This document shows, in pieces, positions 15,368-23,802 of a stretch of 64,000 nt of DNA. A program made the position numbers and the translations under genes. Source of the DNA: an uncultured bacterium (GTDB lineage Bacteria; UBP6; UBA1177); contig CAJOFY010000020.1 in the NCBI GenBank assembly GCA_905233945.1, positions 75,690-139,689 of the forward strand, written 5' to 3'. The first letter of the stretch is position 1; each line of letters opens with the position of its first letter. The notes beneath the pieces are model-generated. The model ran no database searches. It saw nothing but the letters and a program-made list of their open reading frames with translations, and was not told the origin of the DNA.

Positions 15368-17662
15368 ATGAAGACACTTGAAGAATTCAACCAGCAGAAA
15401 CAGCAGCTTATTGAAAAAGAAGGTAAACTTGCCGAAGGGCTTGAAGCGATCCTCAACGCAGAAAAAGACGGCGGAGTTCTGCCGAAAAGCGCGTGCGACA
15501 AACTTGAAACACTGATCAACTCGCTTTACGAAAAGAAGCAGGCTCTTGAAACAGACAGATTCTATATCGCGATTTCGGGTGCGATAAAATCGGGAAAATC
15601 TACTCTGCTGAATGCCCTTCTTTTCAAAAAAGATGTCCTTTCATGCGATCCCACGCCGTGCACGGCAAAGCTTACGATAATGGAAAAAGCCGATACGAAA
15701 GAGGTCAGGGCTCAGTTCTATTCCGCAGCAGAATGGGAAGAGTGGAAAAAATCGGCTGCGAGCAGCGTAGATGACAGCATAAACAAAGAAGATATGGAAA
15801 TCTATATCGAAAAAGGCGGAAAACATTCAGAAAAGCTCGGCAAAACAGAGATTATCAGTGAAGAAAATCTGAAGGACTACACGGCAAGAGAGGGCGAACT
15901 TATGCCGCTTGTCAATACGATTACGATCCATGACCCCGAGATTTCGCTTGACGGAGCGCAGATAGTCGACACTCCCGGAACAAACGATCCGGTAGTAATG
16001 CGCTCGAAAGTCGCCGAGGAATACATCAAAAAAGCAGACGCTATAATTTATGCTCTTTATGCCGGAAAAGCATTGACGGAAAGCGACAGAGCGATGCTTC
16101 AGGATATAATAATCCAGTCAGGAAAGAACGCGAATAACCTGATTTTTGCAGTCACCAAAAAGGACACTCTCAAAAAAGAGAGCTTCGACGGAAAAATAAA
16201 CCAGGTTTTTGACAGTTATTTCGATCAGAACCTCGCTGCGAAGGAAAAAGGGGGAAAAATGTCAACCGATCTCAGCAAGTGTCCGCGTGTTTTCGTAAGT
16301 GGAGAAGCAGCGAGAATAGCTCAGGACAAAGCTGCAAAAGTTGAATTTGACGAAGCGCGCGAGCTTAGAAAAGATGAACTGGGAGAGTTCCTTGACGATC
16401 TGAGCCCTGAATACATCCTCAAATATTCCGGAATCGCCGAACTCAAGGAGAAGATCGAAACATACCTCATTGAAAACAAGAAGGAAGTCGTTATCGACGG
16501 CAACACGAATTTCATAGAATACATCAAGGAAGCGTGCAGGGAAGGGCTCTTTGCCGATCTTGACAAGGAATTCAAGGAAAAACTTGCAAGTATCCAGAAG
16601 AAAATTTCCGAAATAGATGCTGAAATCAAGGTAAAGGTCGAAGAAATTTCAAGACTTGACAACAAACGCAACGACATAATGCAAAGACGCAGTGACACCA
16701 GACTCCGCGAAGAGTTCACAAACAAACTTTGCGAAGGTGTCATCTACTGGCTGGCCAAAGATATGGAACGCGAAATTACAAAGAAATTCGGAGATTCCGC
16801 AACGGCCAAAATCAGGCAGCAGGTCCGTGATATATGCAATAACGAAAGAAACATGGTTGCAGAGCTTGAAAATGATAAAGGCTGGTTCATGGGAGATGCC
16901 AGGGCTGCAAGGCAGAAAGCAGAGGCGATTTTCAAGAGGCTCAAAGTTCTTGAGGGATTAGTCAGAAGTTCGTGGCGTGATGTCAAAGCCGCAGTTTCAG
17001 AAGCTACGGATAAAAATCTGCCGAAAATAACTAAATTTCTGAAAGACGACTTTGAAACTGCACTGGCTGCATGGCGCAACGATATGGCAGACGTTCTCAA
17101 AGGGAGCATATATGCTGATCAGGCAATAATTTTCCCTGAATATAAAATCGCCGAAACAGTGAACGAACTTAAAAAGAGTGTTTCAGAAAAGATTCTGGAG
17201 TGTGTCAGAGACATTCAGGTAAACACACAGCCGCTCGCCACATCTCTCGGAAATCTTGCTCAGGAGGCAATAGACAAATGGTTCAGCGGTCCGACTCAGA
17301 ATGAAGTGATCGAAAAATATATTTCAAGTATGACCGACTACATAAACGGGCTTGAAGTATATGCTCTCAACAATATCGAAGCGACCAGACAGAATGTGAG
17401 CGGAACTGTTGAAAAAATCAAAGAGGAGCTCAACAATCAGTTGTCGGAAGACTTTTTTGATGTCAGAAAAGAGCTTTTTGACGGCGAATTCGATGCTGCG
17501 ATCGAGCAGATCCGGAGAAAAACGGAAGAATCCGCGGCAGACCTCGAGACGATCAAAAAAAGAAAGTCCGCAAACGAGGCGGAAGAAGAGGCGATGAGGG
17601 CGGAATACAACGCAAAAATCGCTAAAATCGAAGAATACAGGAACAAAATCGAAAACATTTAG
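15368..17662 (+). CDS. Dynamin-like GTPase 2
   Basis: 764 residues. Walker A GAIKSGKST at 71-79, G2 in PTPCTAKLT near 95-103, G3 DTPG at 201-204 and G4 TKKD at 263-266, so the full GTP-binding set is kept. A long helical region follows (about 400-440 coiled coil, again 660-764), typical of the stalk and bundle parts. An insertion of about 80 residues separates the switch regions. The C-terminus is a charged coiled coil. It is clearly a different paralogue from GTPases 1 and 3. In bacterial systems paired dynamins act as hetero-oligomers; three in one operon is unusual. Confidence 0.86.
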   Translation: MKTLEEFNQQKQQLIEKEGKLAEGLEAILNAEKDGGVLPKSACDKLETLINSLYEKKQALETDRFYIAISGAIKSGKSTLLNALLFKKDVLSCDPTPCTAKLTIMEKADTKEVRAQFYSAAEWEEWKKSAASSVDDSINKEDMEIYIEKGGKHSEKLGKTEIISEENLKDYTAREGELMPLVNTITIHDPEISLDGAQIVDTPGTNDPVVMRSKVAEEYIKKADAIIYALYAGKALTESDRAMLQDIIIQSGKNANNLIFAVTKKDTLKKESFDGKINQVFDSYFDQNLAAKEKGGKMSTDLSKCPRVFVSGEAARIAQDKAAKVEFDEARELRKDELGEFLDDLSPEYILKYSGIAELKEKIETYLIENKKEVVIDGNTNFIEYIKEACREGLFADLDKEFKEKLASIQKKISEIDAEIKVKVEEISRLDNKRNDIMQRRSDTRLREEFTNKLCEGVIYWLAKDMEREITKKFGDSATAKIRQQVRDICNNERNMVAELENDKGWFMGDARAARQKAEAIFKRLKVLEGLVRSSWRDVKAAVSEATDKNLPKITKFLKDDFETALAAWRNDMADVLKGSIYADQAIIFPEYKIAETVNELKKSVSEKILECVRDIQVNTQPLATSLGNLAQEAIDKWFSGPTQNEVIEKYISSMTDYINGLEVYALNNIEATRQNVSGTVEKIKEELNNQLSEDFFDVRKELFDGEFDAAIEQIRRKTEESAADLETIKKRKSANEAEEEAMRAEYNAKIAKIEEYRNKIENI

Positions 17663-17674
17663 TTGGAGGTAAAA

Positions 17675-18166
17675 ATGGCATTCAAACCTGAAAAAAATGT
17701 AGCTGACAAAGCAGCGGAAATCCTGAACGGCGGCAAAATCGAGGAGTTTTTGAAAAACTCGATGTCGCAGAAAAAAGAGAGCAAATTCGCCGATATCCCG
17801 ATATTCGGCGACAAACTGGACATCGCAAGCAGGATCGACGATCTGATCTCTTATTTCAAATCGCCCGATGTCCCTAAGGGAACGAAGGTCATGATCCTGG
17901 CGATGGTGATCTACATGTTTATTCCGAACCTGCCGATTCCTTTCTACATCGATGAACTTCTTGTCGGAGGATTGCTGGTCAAAAAGATCCACAAGGAGCT
18001 TGATGCATTCAGACGCGGCGAGTACAGCGGAGATCCGAATGTCGTCGACATGAAAGCTATTACGGCAAAAGATGAAGAGAAAAGGAATCCGTTCCTTGAT
18101 CTTGACGATGTTGTCGTTGAAGACAAAGAAGACGTAAAAAAAGAAAACCCGTTTTTAAACATTTAA
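17675..18166 (+). CDS. DUF1232 (YkvA-like) membrane protein
   Basis: 163 residues. The core SPDVPKGTKVMILAMVIY, then MFIPNLPIPFYIDELLVGG (about 72-108), is the DUF1232 signature (segment with P-D-x-x-P and I-P-x-x-D-D/E) and holds one or two hydrophobic helices. The C-terminus is acidic with two NPFL motifs (residues about 133-136 and 159-162). Function of the family is unknown. ATG 17675 follows TTGGAGGTAAAA. It sits between dynamin-like genes 2 and 3. Confidence 0.75.
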   Translation: MAFKPEKNVADKAAEILNGGKIEEFLKNSMSQKKESKFADIPIFGDKLDIASRIDDLISYFKSPDVPKGTKVMILAMVIYMFIPNLPIPFYIDELLVGGLLVKKIHKELDAFRRGEYSGDPNVVDMKAITAKDEEKRNPFLDLDDVVVEDKEDVKKENPFLNI

Positions 18167-18181
18167 CAAAAGGAGAGAAAA

Positions 18182-19840
18182 ATGAGAAACGATTTTATGC
18201 AGAAATTTGAAACACCTGTAAGAAACCTTGAAGGAAAACTCGCGGAATTCGGTTCGACACTCAAAGTCGACAGAGAGAAACTTTTTGCGGAACCCGAGTA
18301 TTTCGTAACGATCGTCGGAGAGTTCAGCGCAGGAAAATCCTCGATTCTTAACAGACTTTTCTTCGGTGAGAAAGACACTATCCCGACAGCTGTCCTTTCT
18401 GAAACCTGCCTTATCAACGAAATCCGCTACGGCGATTCACAGAAAGCGGCACTTGTTTCAGGCGGAGTCGAGAGAGACATCGATGTTTCCGCTATTTCCG
18501 AAGTTTCAAAGAAAGAACTTATCGAGCAGAAAACCGACAGCATGATCAAAATGGAATGCGCGGACGACCTACTTGCGGACAAAGTTGTCTTTGTTGACAC
18601 TCCCGGCGTAAACTCGATCAACGATTCGCACACCGACATCACTTTCGGATATCTTCCGAAATCGCAGTTCGTCCTTTTTGTAATCGATATCAATAACGGC
18701 GGACTTTCAAAGTCGGAAATCGAATTCATCAAAAACAAAGTTTTCACTGTTACGCAGAACAACATGTTCATTCTCATCAACAAAGCAGAGAGCATGCCTT
18801 CCTCGCACTGTGAAAAAATCAGAGCTCAGGTTATAAAAGATCTAGCAAACACCGGCATCAAACCTGAAAGAGTATGCCTTGTCAGCGGACTTAAAGGAAC
18901 CGGAATAGCTGAACTCAAAGCAACTCTCAAACGCGAACTTGACGCAAAAAGAGCTGAATACTACAAAAACTACACTCAGGGTCTTATTGCAAACTTCGCA
19001 GAACTTGCTGCAGCCGAGCTCAAAATGAAACTCGTCAATATTGGCAAGGATGCAAATGCTTTTGCAGCAGACAAAGCGGCTATGGAAGCTGAAATCAAAG
19101 CTGTTTCTGCAAAGTATGAGCGGCTTGAGGCAAGTCTTAACACAAAAATCAAAGCTGTTTTCGAGCACTATGACAGCAAAATCGCAACAGATCTTTCCAA
19201 AATCGCACAGAAACTGTGTGCTGTCGTAAATGGTACTGAGCTCAGTGACATTACCGGCGACAATCTCAGCGAAGGTGTTCAGGTCGCTCTGAAGAAGTAT
19301 GTTGAAACTGATCTTCAGCCCGCTTTCTATAACGATATCACCAAACTGCTCTCTGAAATTTCAGTCGATGCCGAAAGTCTTATTGGTGATTTTACTACAG
19401 GCATAAGCCACGATTTCTGGGCTCCCGGCAAACTTTTAAGCGGTCTTCTGTTCCTGCTTGAGACCTGTATTTACAATCTTATTCTTCCGCTGGGATGGAT
19501 AACAGCGTTTATAGGCCAGCTTTTGGGCAGAAAACTGCTTCTCCCTCTTACCGGTTTTATGGAAAAACCTGTGAAGTCGATAATCTGCAGTAATATCCAG
19601 AAAGCTTTCGACGAGGAGATGATCCCTGCGTTTATAGACAACTTCAACGCAAAGCAGAATGAAGTCGCGCTTACAATCATCAAGGGAATCGAAGATGCTG
19701 TAAATTCACAGGTTTCAATTATCGAAAACAGCTACAGCGAAAAGAACATCGAGGCTCTGAAGGCGCAGGACAACGCAAAAGCGGCTATTGAAACCGCAAT
19801 CAAAGAGGCAGAAAATCTCAAAGTTCTTGCTGCAAATTAG
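18182..19840 (+). CDS. Dynamin-like GTPase 3 with membrane paddle
   Basis: 552 residues. Walker A GEFSAGKSS at 46-54, G3 DTPG at 139-142 and G4 NKAE at 200-203. A helical stalk region is followed at about 412-460 by a strongly hydrophobic double segment (LLSGLLFLLETCIYNLIL and LGWITAFIGQLLG), the place where bacterial dynamin-like proteins carry a membrane-inserting paddle. The C-terminus returns to a charged helix. Of the three GTPases only this one has an obvious membrane segment, so it may be the anchor of a complex. It begins 15 nt after the DUF1232 gene with AAAGGAG before the ATG. Confidence 0.86.
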   Translation: MRNDFMQKFETPVRNLEGKLAEFGSTLKVDREKLFAEPEYFVTIVGEFSAGKSSILNRLFFGEKDTIPTAVLSETCLINEIRYGDSQKAALVSGGVERDIDVSAISEVSKKELIEQKTDSMIKMECADDLLADKVVFVDTPGVNSINDSHTDITFGYLPKSQFVLFVIDINNGGLSKSEIEFIKNKVFTVTQNNMFILINKAESMPSSHCEKIRAQVIKDLANTGIKPERVCLVSGLKGTGIAELKATLKRELDAKRAEYYKNYTQGLIANFAELAAAELKMKLVNIGKDANAFAADKAAMEAEIKAVSAKYERLEASLNTKIKAVFEHYDSKIATDLSKIAQKLCAVVNGTELSDITGDNLSEGVQVALKKYVETDLQPAFYNDITKLLSEISVDAESLIGDFTTGISHDFWAPGKLLSGLLFLLETCIYNLILPLGWITAFIGQLLGRKLLLPLTGFMEKPVKSIICSNIQKAFDEEMIPAFIDNFNAKQNEVALTIIKGIEDAVNSQVSIIENSYSEKNIEALKAQDNAKAAIETAIKEAENLKVLAAN

Positions 19841-19895
19841 TTGAATCTTCTTCTGGCGGCCGGTAACGGCTGCCAGGGGTGTTTTGGAGAGAAAA

Positions 19896-20618
19896 ATGAC
19901 GCAGAAAATCCCATATCCGGTAAAAGTGAAACTGATGCAGCATTTCAACAAAAAACTTGATTTCATTGAGTTGGATCTGAAGGAAAAACTCCTTTTGAAT
20001 CCTAAACTTGATGTTCTTGACGGCAAAGTGTTGCAGCAGATTGTCAACGAACTCAATGGATCCATAGAAAAAGTCCAGCTTGACTTCATGCGGAAACTTT
20101 CAAAAGAGCATGAAAAGGCTGTTTCTTCTGTTTCGGATGCGGGGATTTCAACTCCTAAAGCCGGAAAAATCGAGAACATGGCAGGAGGAGCAGCTGCAGG
20201 ATTTACCGGCGGAACCGCTGCCAGTACTGCGGCAGGTCTTAATTTTTATACGACTGGAGCAAGTGTTGCAGGCAGCATGGGACACGGCGGTATTGCAACA
20301 GCTCTTACAGTACAGGGAAAGGTGGCGTCAGGAGTAAATACCGTGGCAGGATGGTTTGGACACGCTCCGATCGCTCCTGTAACTATTGCCGAAGTCGTTG
20401 CATCTAAACTCGGTGTAACTGCGGCTGCTGTTACTGCGGCAATGACGGCAGGTACTGCAATTGTCGCTGCTGCAGGAGCCGCATACCTTATGAATGAATT
20501 TTCAAAACCCGAAAAACGGCAGGAAATCAAAAAGGCACTTGTCAAAAGTTACAACGACAAAATCAGGCCTCAGCTTGAAGACTGGGCGAAAGAGCAGATC
20601 GATTTGTGCAACAAGTGA
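19896..20618 (+). CDS. Gly/Ala-rich membrane-hairpin protein, paralogue of the 6231 gene
   Basis: 240 residues. Polar helical N-terminus, then a long Gly/Ala/Thr-rich hydrophobic stretch (about 95-210; for example GGAAAGFTGGTAASTAAG and TAIVAAAGAAYLM) and a polar tail DKIRPQLEDWAKEQI like that of the 6231 protein. No known family recognised. ATG 19896 is used with GGAG before it; an in-frame TTG at 19884 overlaps that site. It is the last gene of the operon, 55 nt after GTPase 3. Confidence 0.65.
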   Translation: MTQKIPYPVKVKLMQHFNKKLDFIELDLKEKLLLNPKLDVLDGKVLQQIVNELNGSIEKVQLDFMRKLSKEHEKAVSSVSDAGISTPKAGKIENMAGGAAAGFTGGTAASTAAGLNFYTTGASVAGSMGHGGIATALTVQGKVASGVNTVAGWFGHAPIAPVTIAEVVASKLGVTAAAVTAAMTAGTAIVAAAGAAYLMNEFSKPEKRQEIKKALVKSYNDKIRPQLEDWAKEQIDLCNK

Positions 20619-20632
20619 GCTTATAATTACTT

Positions 20633-20673
20633 GCTTGGCCTGCATATACGCTTGATTTAATATGCAGACAAGC
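20633..20673 (+). terminator. Hairpin after the dynamin operon
   Basis: Stem GCTTG..CTGCATAT pairs with ATATGCAG.CAAGC around a 12-nt loop, starting 15 nt after the stop codon. No T-run follows, so it may stabilise the 3' end or act with Rho rather than be a simple terminator. Confidence 0.4.
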
Positions 20674-20733
20674 CGCCTGTGCTCCGACAAAACGTGATTA
20701 TTTAGTGAAAAAAGTGGCTGAAAAACTGAAAAG

Positions 20734-20753
20734 CGAGCCTCAGGAATAGTTTA
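20734..20753. repeat. Left 20-bp direct repeat flanking the RhuM/PLD gene
   Basis: CGAGCCTCAGGAATAGTTTA is repeated exactly at 21760-21779, where it is the gene's own 3' end. Here it is preceded by an open frame reading VKKVAEKLKSEPQE then stop, which looks like the tail of an earlier copy of the gene. Confidence 0.7.
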
Positions 20754-20869
20754 AGACGCAAATTTTACAAAACTTTATAAAATATTTGCAAAATTAAGAA
20801 ATTGAATTATAATTTTATCGTTTTGGTATTTCGTGCGCTTGATTTTTACAATAAAAATTGGGGGCAAAA

Positions 20870-21775
20870 ATGCAAATGCAAGAAAATGAAATAGTACCAT
20901 TTAATCAAAAATATATCGCTGAACCAATAAATGTTAAAACAGAACTAGTGTTGTTCTCTGAAGGAAAAATTCAGTTGGAGGTCCCTGTTTCCACGGATGC
21001 GGAAACAGTATGGTTATCTCAAGCCCAGATGGTAGAGCTGTATGAGCGTGATATATCCGTTATTTCGAGGCATATTCAAAATGTTTTTAAGGAGGGGGAA
21101 GTTGATAAAAAAAGGAATTTGCATTTTTTGCAAATTGCAAATTCGGACCGTCCCGTGGCATTCTATAGTTTGGATGTTATCATTTCTGTAGGTTATCGCG
21201 TTAAATCTAAACGCGGTGTGGAATTCCGCCGCTGGGCAAACAGCGTGCTGAAAGAATATCTGCTGAAGGGTTACGTCGTGAATCAGCGTTTCGAGCGTCT
21301 GGAACAGCGGGTGAGCCGGACGGAGGAGAAGATTGAATTTTTCGTGAGGACATCGCTGCCTCCGGTTGAAGGGGTTTTTTTCGACGGACAAATCTACGAT
21401 GCTTACGAACTTGCAAGCAGACTGGTGAAGAGCGCACGCAGCCGAATCACCCTGATTGACAACTATATCGACGAAACTGTTCTTACATTGCTTGACAAAC
21501 GAGATGCAGGAGTCGCGGCGGAGATATACACTCATCAGCCGAATGCTCAGCTGCGGCTTGACATAGAGCGGCACAACAGCCAGTATGCACCGATACCGGT
21601 TCATGTTCTCACACGCTCTCACGACCGCTTTCTGTGTATCGACGATACGGTGTATCACATCGGAGCTTCGCTGAAAGATCTGGGAAAAAAGTGGTTTGCG
21701 TTTTCACGCATGGAAATCAAAACAGAAACATTAACGGCAAATTTGCCGAAATATGACTTCGAGCCTCAGGAATAG
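20870..21775 (+). CDS. RhuM-family protein with PLD-like C-terminus
   Basis: 301 residues. The N-terminal half matches the RhuM (virulence protein) family: VWLSQAQMVELYERD, then SVISRHIQNVFKEGE and YSLDVIISVGYRVKS, then RRWANSVLKEYLLKGYV. The C-terminal part (about 170-290) has SRITLIDNYIDETVL and HDRFLCIDDTVYHIGASL, resembling a degenerate phospholipase D-like half site. RhuM-type genes are common in mobile islands; the biochemical role is not known. ATG 20870 follows GGGGG; a TTG at 20858 is less likely. It stands alone between 20-bp direct repeats, a sign of insertion or recombination. Confidence 0.8.
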   Translation: MQMQENEIVPFNQKYIAEPINVKTELVLFSEGKIQLEVPVSTDAETVWLSQAQMVELYERDISVISRHIQNVFKEGEVDKKRNLHFLQIANSDRPVAFYSLDVIISVGYRVKSKRGVEFRRWANSVLKEYLLKGYVVNQRFERLEQRVSRTEEKIEFFVRTSLPPVEGVFFDGQIYDAYELASRLVKSARSRITLIDNYIDETVLTLLDKRDAGVAAEIYTHQPNAQLRLDIERHNSQYAPIPVHVLTRSHDRFLCIDDTVYHIGASLKDLGKKWFAFSRMEIKTETLTANLPKYDFEPQE

Positions 21776-21779
21776 TTTA
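21760..21779. repeat. Right 20-bp direct repeat flanking the RhuM/PLD gene
   Basis: Exact copy of 20734-20753. It covers the last four codons, the stop codon and a few bases after the gene. Confidence 0.7.
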
Positions 21780-21801
21780 GAAAACAAGAAAAGCAAAAAA
21801 A

Positions 21802-21821
21802 AGAGGGCCCGAAGGCCCCCT
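21802..21821 (-). terminator. Terminator of the decayed atpI'-atpK' copy
   Basis: On the minus strand GGGGGCCTTCGGGCCCTC is followed by eight T. It corresponds to the terminators after the atpK copies at 23269 and 33491, so it belongs to the relic at 21968. The stretch up to 21960 holds only a CCCCT/AGGGG inverted repeat. Confidence 0.7.
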
Positions 21822-21967
21822 TCTCAAAAGAAATCCCTCTCAAAACTCCGCTGTTCAAGCGCCCCTGAAACTTAGTGTTTTTACCGCTTCTTGCCTCCCC
21901 TGAAGTAGGGGAGGTGTCTCGCAGTGACGGAGAGGTTGGAGCTGCCGCAAGCGGCTGAGGGGTCGGC

Positions 21968-22244
21968 TTACTGAGCCATCATGATTCCGCCGACTGTGCG
22001 AAAAGTGCGAACGATTCAACGATACCGGGAGCCGCGAAGCTCATACCGAAAACTGACGGTTTCTTGGAAACTGCGAGAATCGCGCTGGAGCAGGCTTTGC
22101 CATGGAAAATTGCGCTGACCATGAATGCAAGGCCGCAAGCGAGACCGATTCCGAAGATTGCGAAATAAAGACGCATTTAAATTTTTGAACTGCATGAATT
22201 TTCTGCCGCTGCCGTCAAAACACCATCTGTACCATTCGAGGAAA
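21968..22244 (-). pseudogene. Decayed atpI 3' end / atpK fragment (third copy)
   Basis: Minus strand. 21968-22176 matches the second half of atpK, including GMSFAAPGIVESFALF, but has a 1-bp deletion near 21992 that shifts the frame before the normal end. 22185-22244 matches the end of atpI (complement of CTGCCGCTGCCGTCAAAACA). The first half of atpK and the region around the atpI stop are deleted. It is a dead relic of the module found intact at 33573-34224 and 23351-23997. Confidence 0.85.
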
Positions 22245-22305
22245 ACTCGACAAAAATCTGATAATATGGTAAAAGAATTGAGTTTTTTGAATGGAGGGAA
22301 CCGAT

Positions 22306-22668
22306 ATGCTTAGAAATGCGGTGCTTTTAAGCATCAAAGACAAGGAAGCATCTGAAAATATTATGGAAATAATCAAGTGTTTTGTTGAAAAGCTGAAACC
22401 GGTCAAAATTTTCCTTTTCGGTTCTTTTGCAGCCGGAACAAACAACGAAGAGAGCGATTTTGATTTTTATATCGTTGTTGACGACAACCGGAATGTCGCT
22501 GATGTTTCCACAGAGGCTTACAAAGCTATCAGATATCTCAGAAAAAGACCTGTTGACATCGTCGTGGGAACAAAAACGAGGTTCGACAAATACAGTAATT
22601 CAAATGATACGCTTTATGTCGAGGGCGAAGTCGCGAGAAACGGAAAACTCCTGTATGAGCTGAATTAA
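22306..22668 (+). CDS. MNT-type nucleotidyltransferase antitoxin
   Basis: 120 residues of the minimal nucleotidyltransferase fold: GS at 39-40 followed by DFDFY (acidic residues 51 and 53) and RPVDIVV with D84 give the three metal ligands. In HEPN/MNT modules this enzyme adds AMP to the HEPN toxin and so silences it. ATG 22306 is preferred because GGAGGG (22293-22298) lies 7 nt upstream; the ATG at 22291 overlaps that site. The HEPN gene starts 12 nt downstream. The pair lies between two relics of the atpI-atpK module. Confidence 0.85.
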   Translation: MLRNAVLLSIKDKEASENIMEIIKCFVEKLKPVKIFLFGSFAAGTNNEESDFDFYIVVDDNRNVADVSTEAYKAIRYLRKRPVDIVVGTKTRFDKYSNSNDTLYVEGEVARNGKLLYELN

Positions 22669-22680
22669 TAAGGTGTCCGC

Positions 22681-23130
22681 ATGGAAAACAACAACGAGAA
22701 GTTGAATTTGGAACAGAAAAAGGCGGAAGTAAAGGCATGGTTGGCTTATGCTGACATGGATTTTAATACGGCAGATCATCTGTTGAACGGTGCTTTTTAT
22801 CCGCTGCCGCTCGAAATTATATGTTATCACAGCCAGCAGGCAGCCGAAAAAGCGGTGAAGGCGGTTATTGTGTATTTCGGAAATCGCGGCGGAATGCCGA
22901 AAGTCCACGATATATCCTTTCTGATGAATCAGGTACATAACTCCGTAAAAGAAAAAACTGGTGTCGAAATTTCCGAAACGCTTCTGGATTATGCCGACAA
23001 TCTGACAAAATATGGCGTAATGCCGCGATATCCTAATGAAATCGAGGTCGATGAATATATGGCAAAAACCGCTGTAGCTCAGGCTTCCAAAATTCTGGAA
23101 TGGGCGAAAAGCGTCATTTATGCTGCTTGA
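22681..23130 (+). CDS. HEPN-domain protein, toxin of the HEPN/MNT pair
   Basis: 149 residues, all-helical HEPN type: HSQQAAEKAVKAVIVYFG near 51-68, PKVHDISFL near 74, and PRYPNE near 118, the usual conserved points of this family. Family members cut RNA when not AMPylated. I do not see a clean RX4-6H catalytic motif, so it may belong to the branch without proven nuclease activity. Cotranscribed with the MNT gene. Confidence 0.82.
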   Translation: MENNNEKLNLEQKKAEVKAWLAYADMDFNTADHLLNGAFYPLPLEIICYHSQQAAEKAVKAVIVYFGNRGGMPKVHDISFLMNQVHNSVKEKTGVEISETLLDYADNLTKYGVMPRYPNEIEVDEYMAKTAVAQASKILEWAKSVIYAA

Positions 23131-23268
23131 ATCAAGAGAAAACCACTATCTTTATCCTGAAACAAAACAGCAAAAATTAGAAAACCATACTGAAAAAACA
23201 CGTTTTTTAACAAGGCTTGAAAATGTTTTTTGAGGGATTACGCCAGCCCGCGCTCCAAGGTCAAAAAA

Positions 23269-23288
23269 AGAGGGCCCGAAAGCCCCCT
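23269..23288 (-). terminator. Terminator after the second atpK copy
   Basis: Minus strand GGGGGCTTTCGGGCCCTC followed by seven T. Between it and the gene stands a CCCTCGC...GGAGAGGG repeat (23302-23345), the same order as after the operon copy. Confidence 0.7.
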
Positions 23289-23350
23289 TCTAAAAAAGAT
23301 TCCCAAGTCCCTCGCATCACTGGAGAGGGATTTAGGGTGAGGTTTTCAGC

Positions 23351-23779
23351 TTACGAAGCCATCATGATTCCGCCGACGAGAGCGAAAAGCGCGAATGACT
23401 CAACGATACCGGGAGCCGCGAAGCTCATACCGAAAACAGACGGTTTCTTGGAAACTGCAAGAATTGCGCTGGAGCAAGCTTTGCCCTGGAAAATAGCGCT
23501 GACCATGAATGCAAGGCCGCAAGCAAGGCCGATTCCGAAGATAGCGAAATCGTTTTCTGCTTTAAGTGCGCCCTGAAGGATGATCATGAGTGCAAATCCG
23601 TAAATCGACTGAGATGCAGGCATTGCGGAAAGTGCTACGAATTTTGCGTGGCCTTCTTCAACTTTCGCCATTGCGCCGTGCGAAGTCATACCTGCAAGAC
23701 CGCAGCCGATCGAGCTTCCGATTGCCGCGAGGCCGAGGCAAAGAGCGGGTCCGAAATTCTGGAAATTTTCAAAAATCAT
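23351..23779 (-). CDS. atpK: V/A-type ATPase subunit K, second intact copy
   Basis: 142 residues with four membrane helices in two hairpins. The translation is identical to that of 33573-34001, although the DNA differs at several third positions. This means selection has kept the product while the copies drifted. Residues S56, Q57, Q98 and E127 match the Na+ ligands known in the K ring of Enterococcus hirae (T64, Q65, Q110, E139). It has GGGAG before the ATG and is preceded only by a fragment of atpI, so its promoter is unclear. It may supply extra ring subunits or be a spare copy. Confidence 0.92.
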   Translation of the reverse strand: MIFENFQNFGPALCLGLAAIGSSIGCGLAGMTSHGAMAKVEEGHAKFVALSAMPASQSIYGFALMIILQGALKAENDFAIFGIGLACGLAFMVSAIFQGKACSSAILAVSKKPSVFGMSFAAPGIVESFALFALVGGIMMAS

Positions 23780-23802
23780 TTTTTTCTCCCTGAAAAAAGT
23801 TA

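Noticed and set aside
6231-20618. Prophage or integrative element carrying the GTPase cluster
   Set aside because: No integrase, structural phage genes, tRNA attachment site or change in gene style is seen at the borders.
21802-21821. Terminator of the RhuM/PLD gene on the plus strand
   Set aside because: The T-run is on the minus-strand side; the hairpin belongs to the decayed atpK copy.
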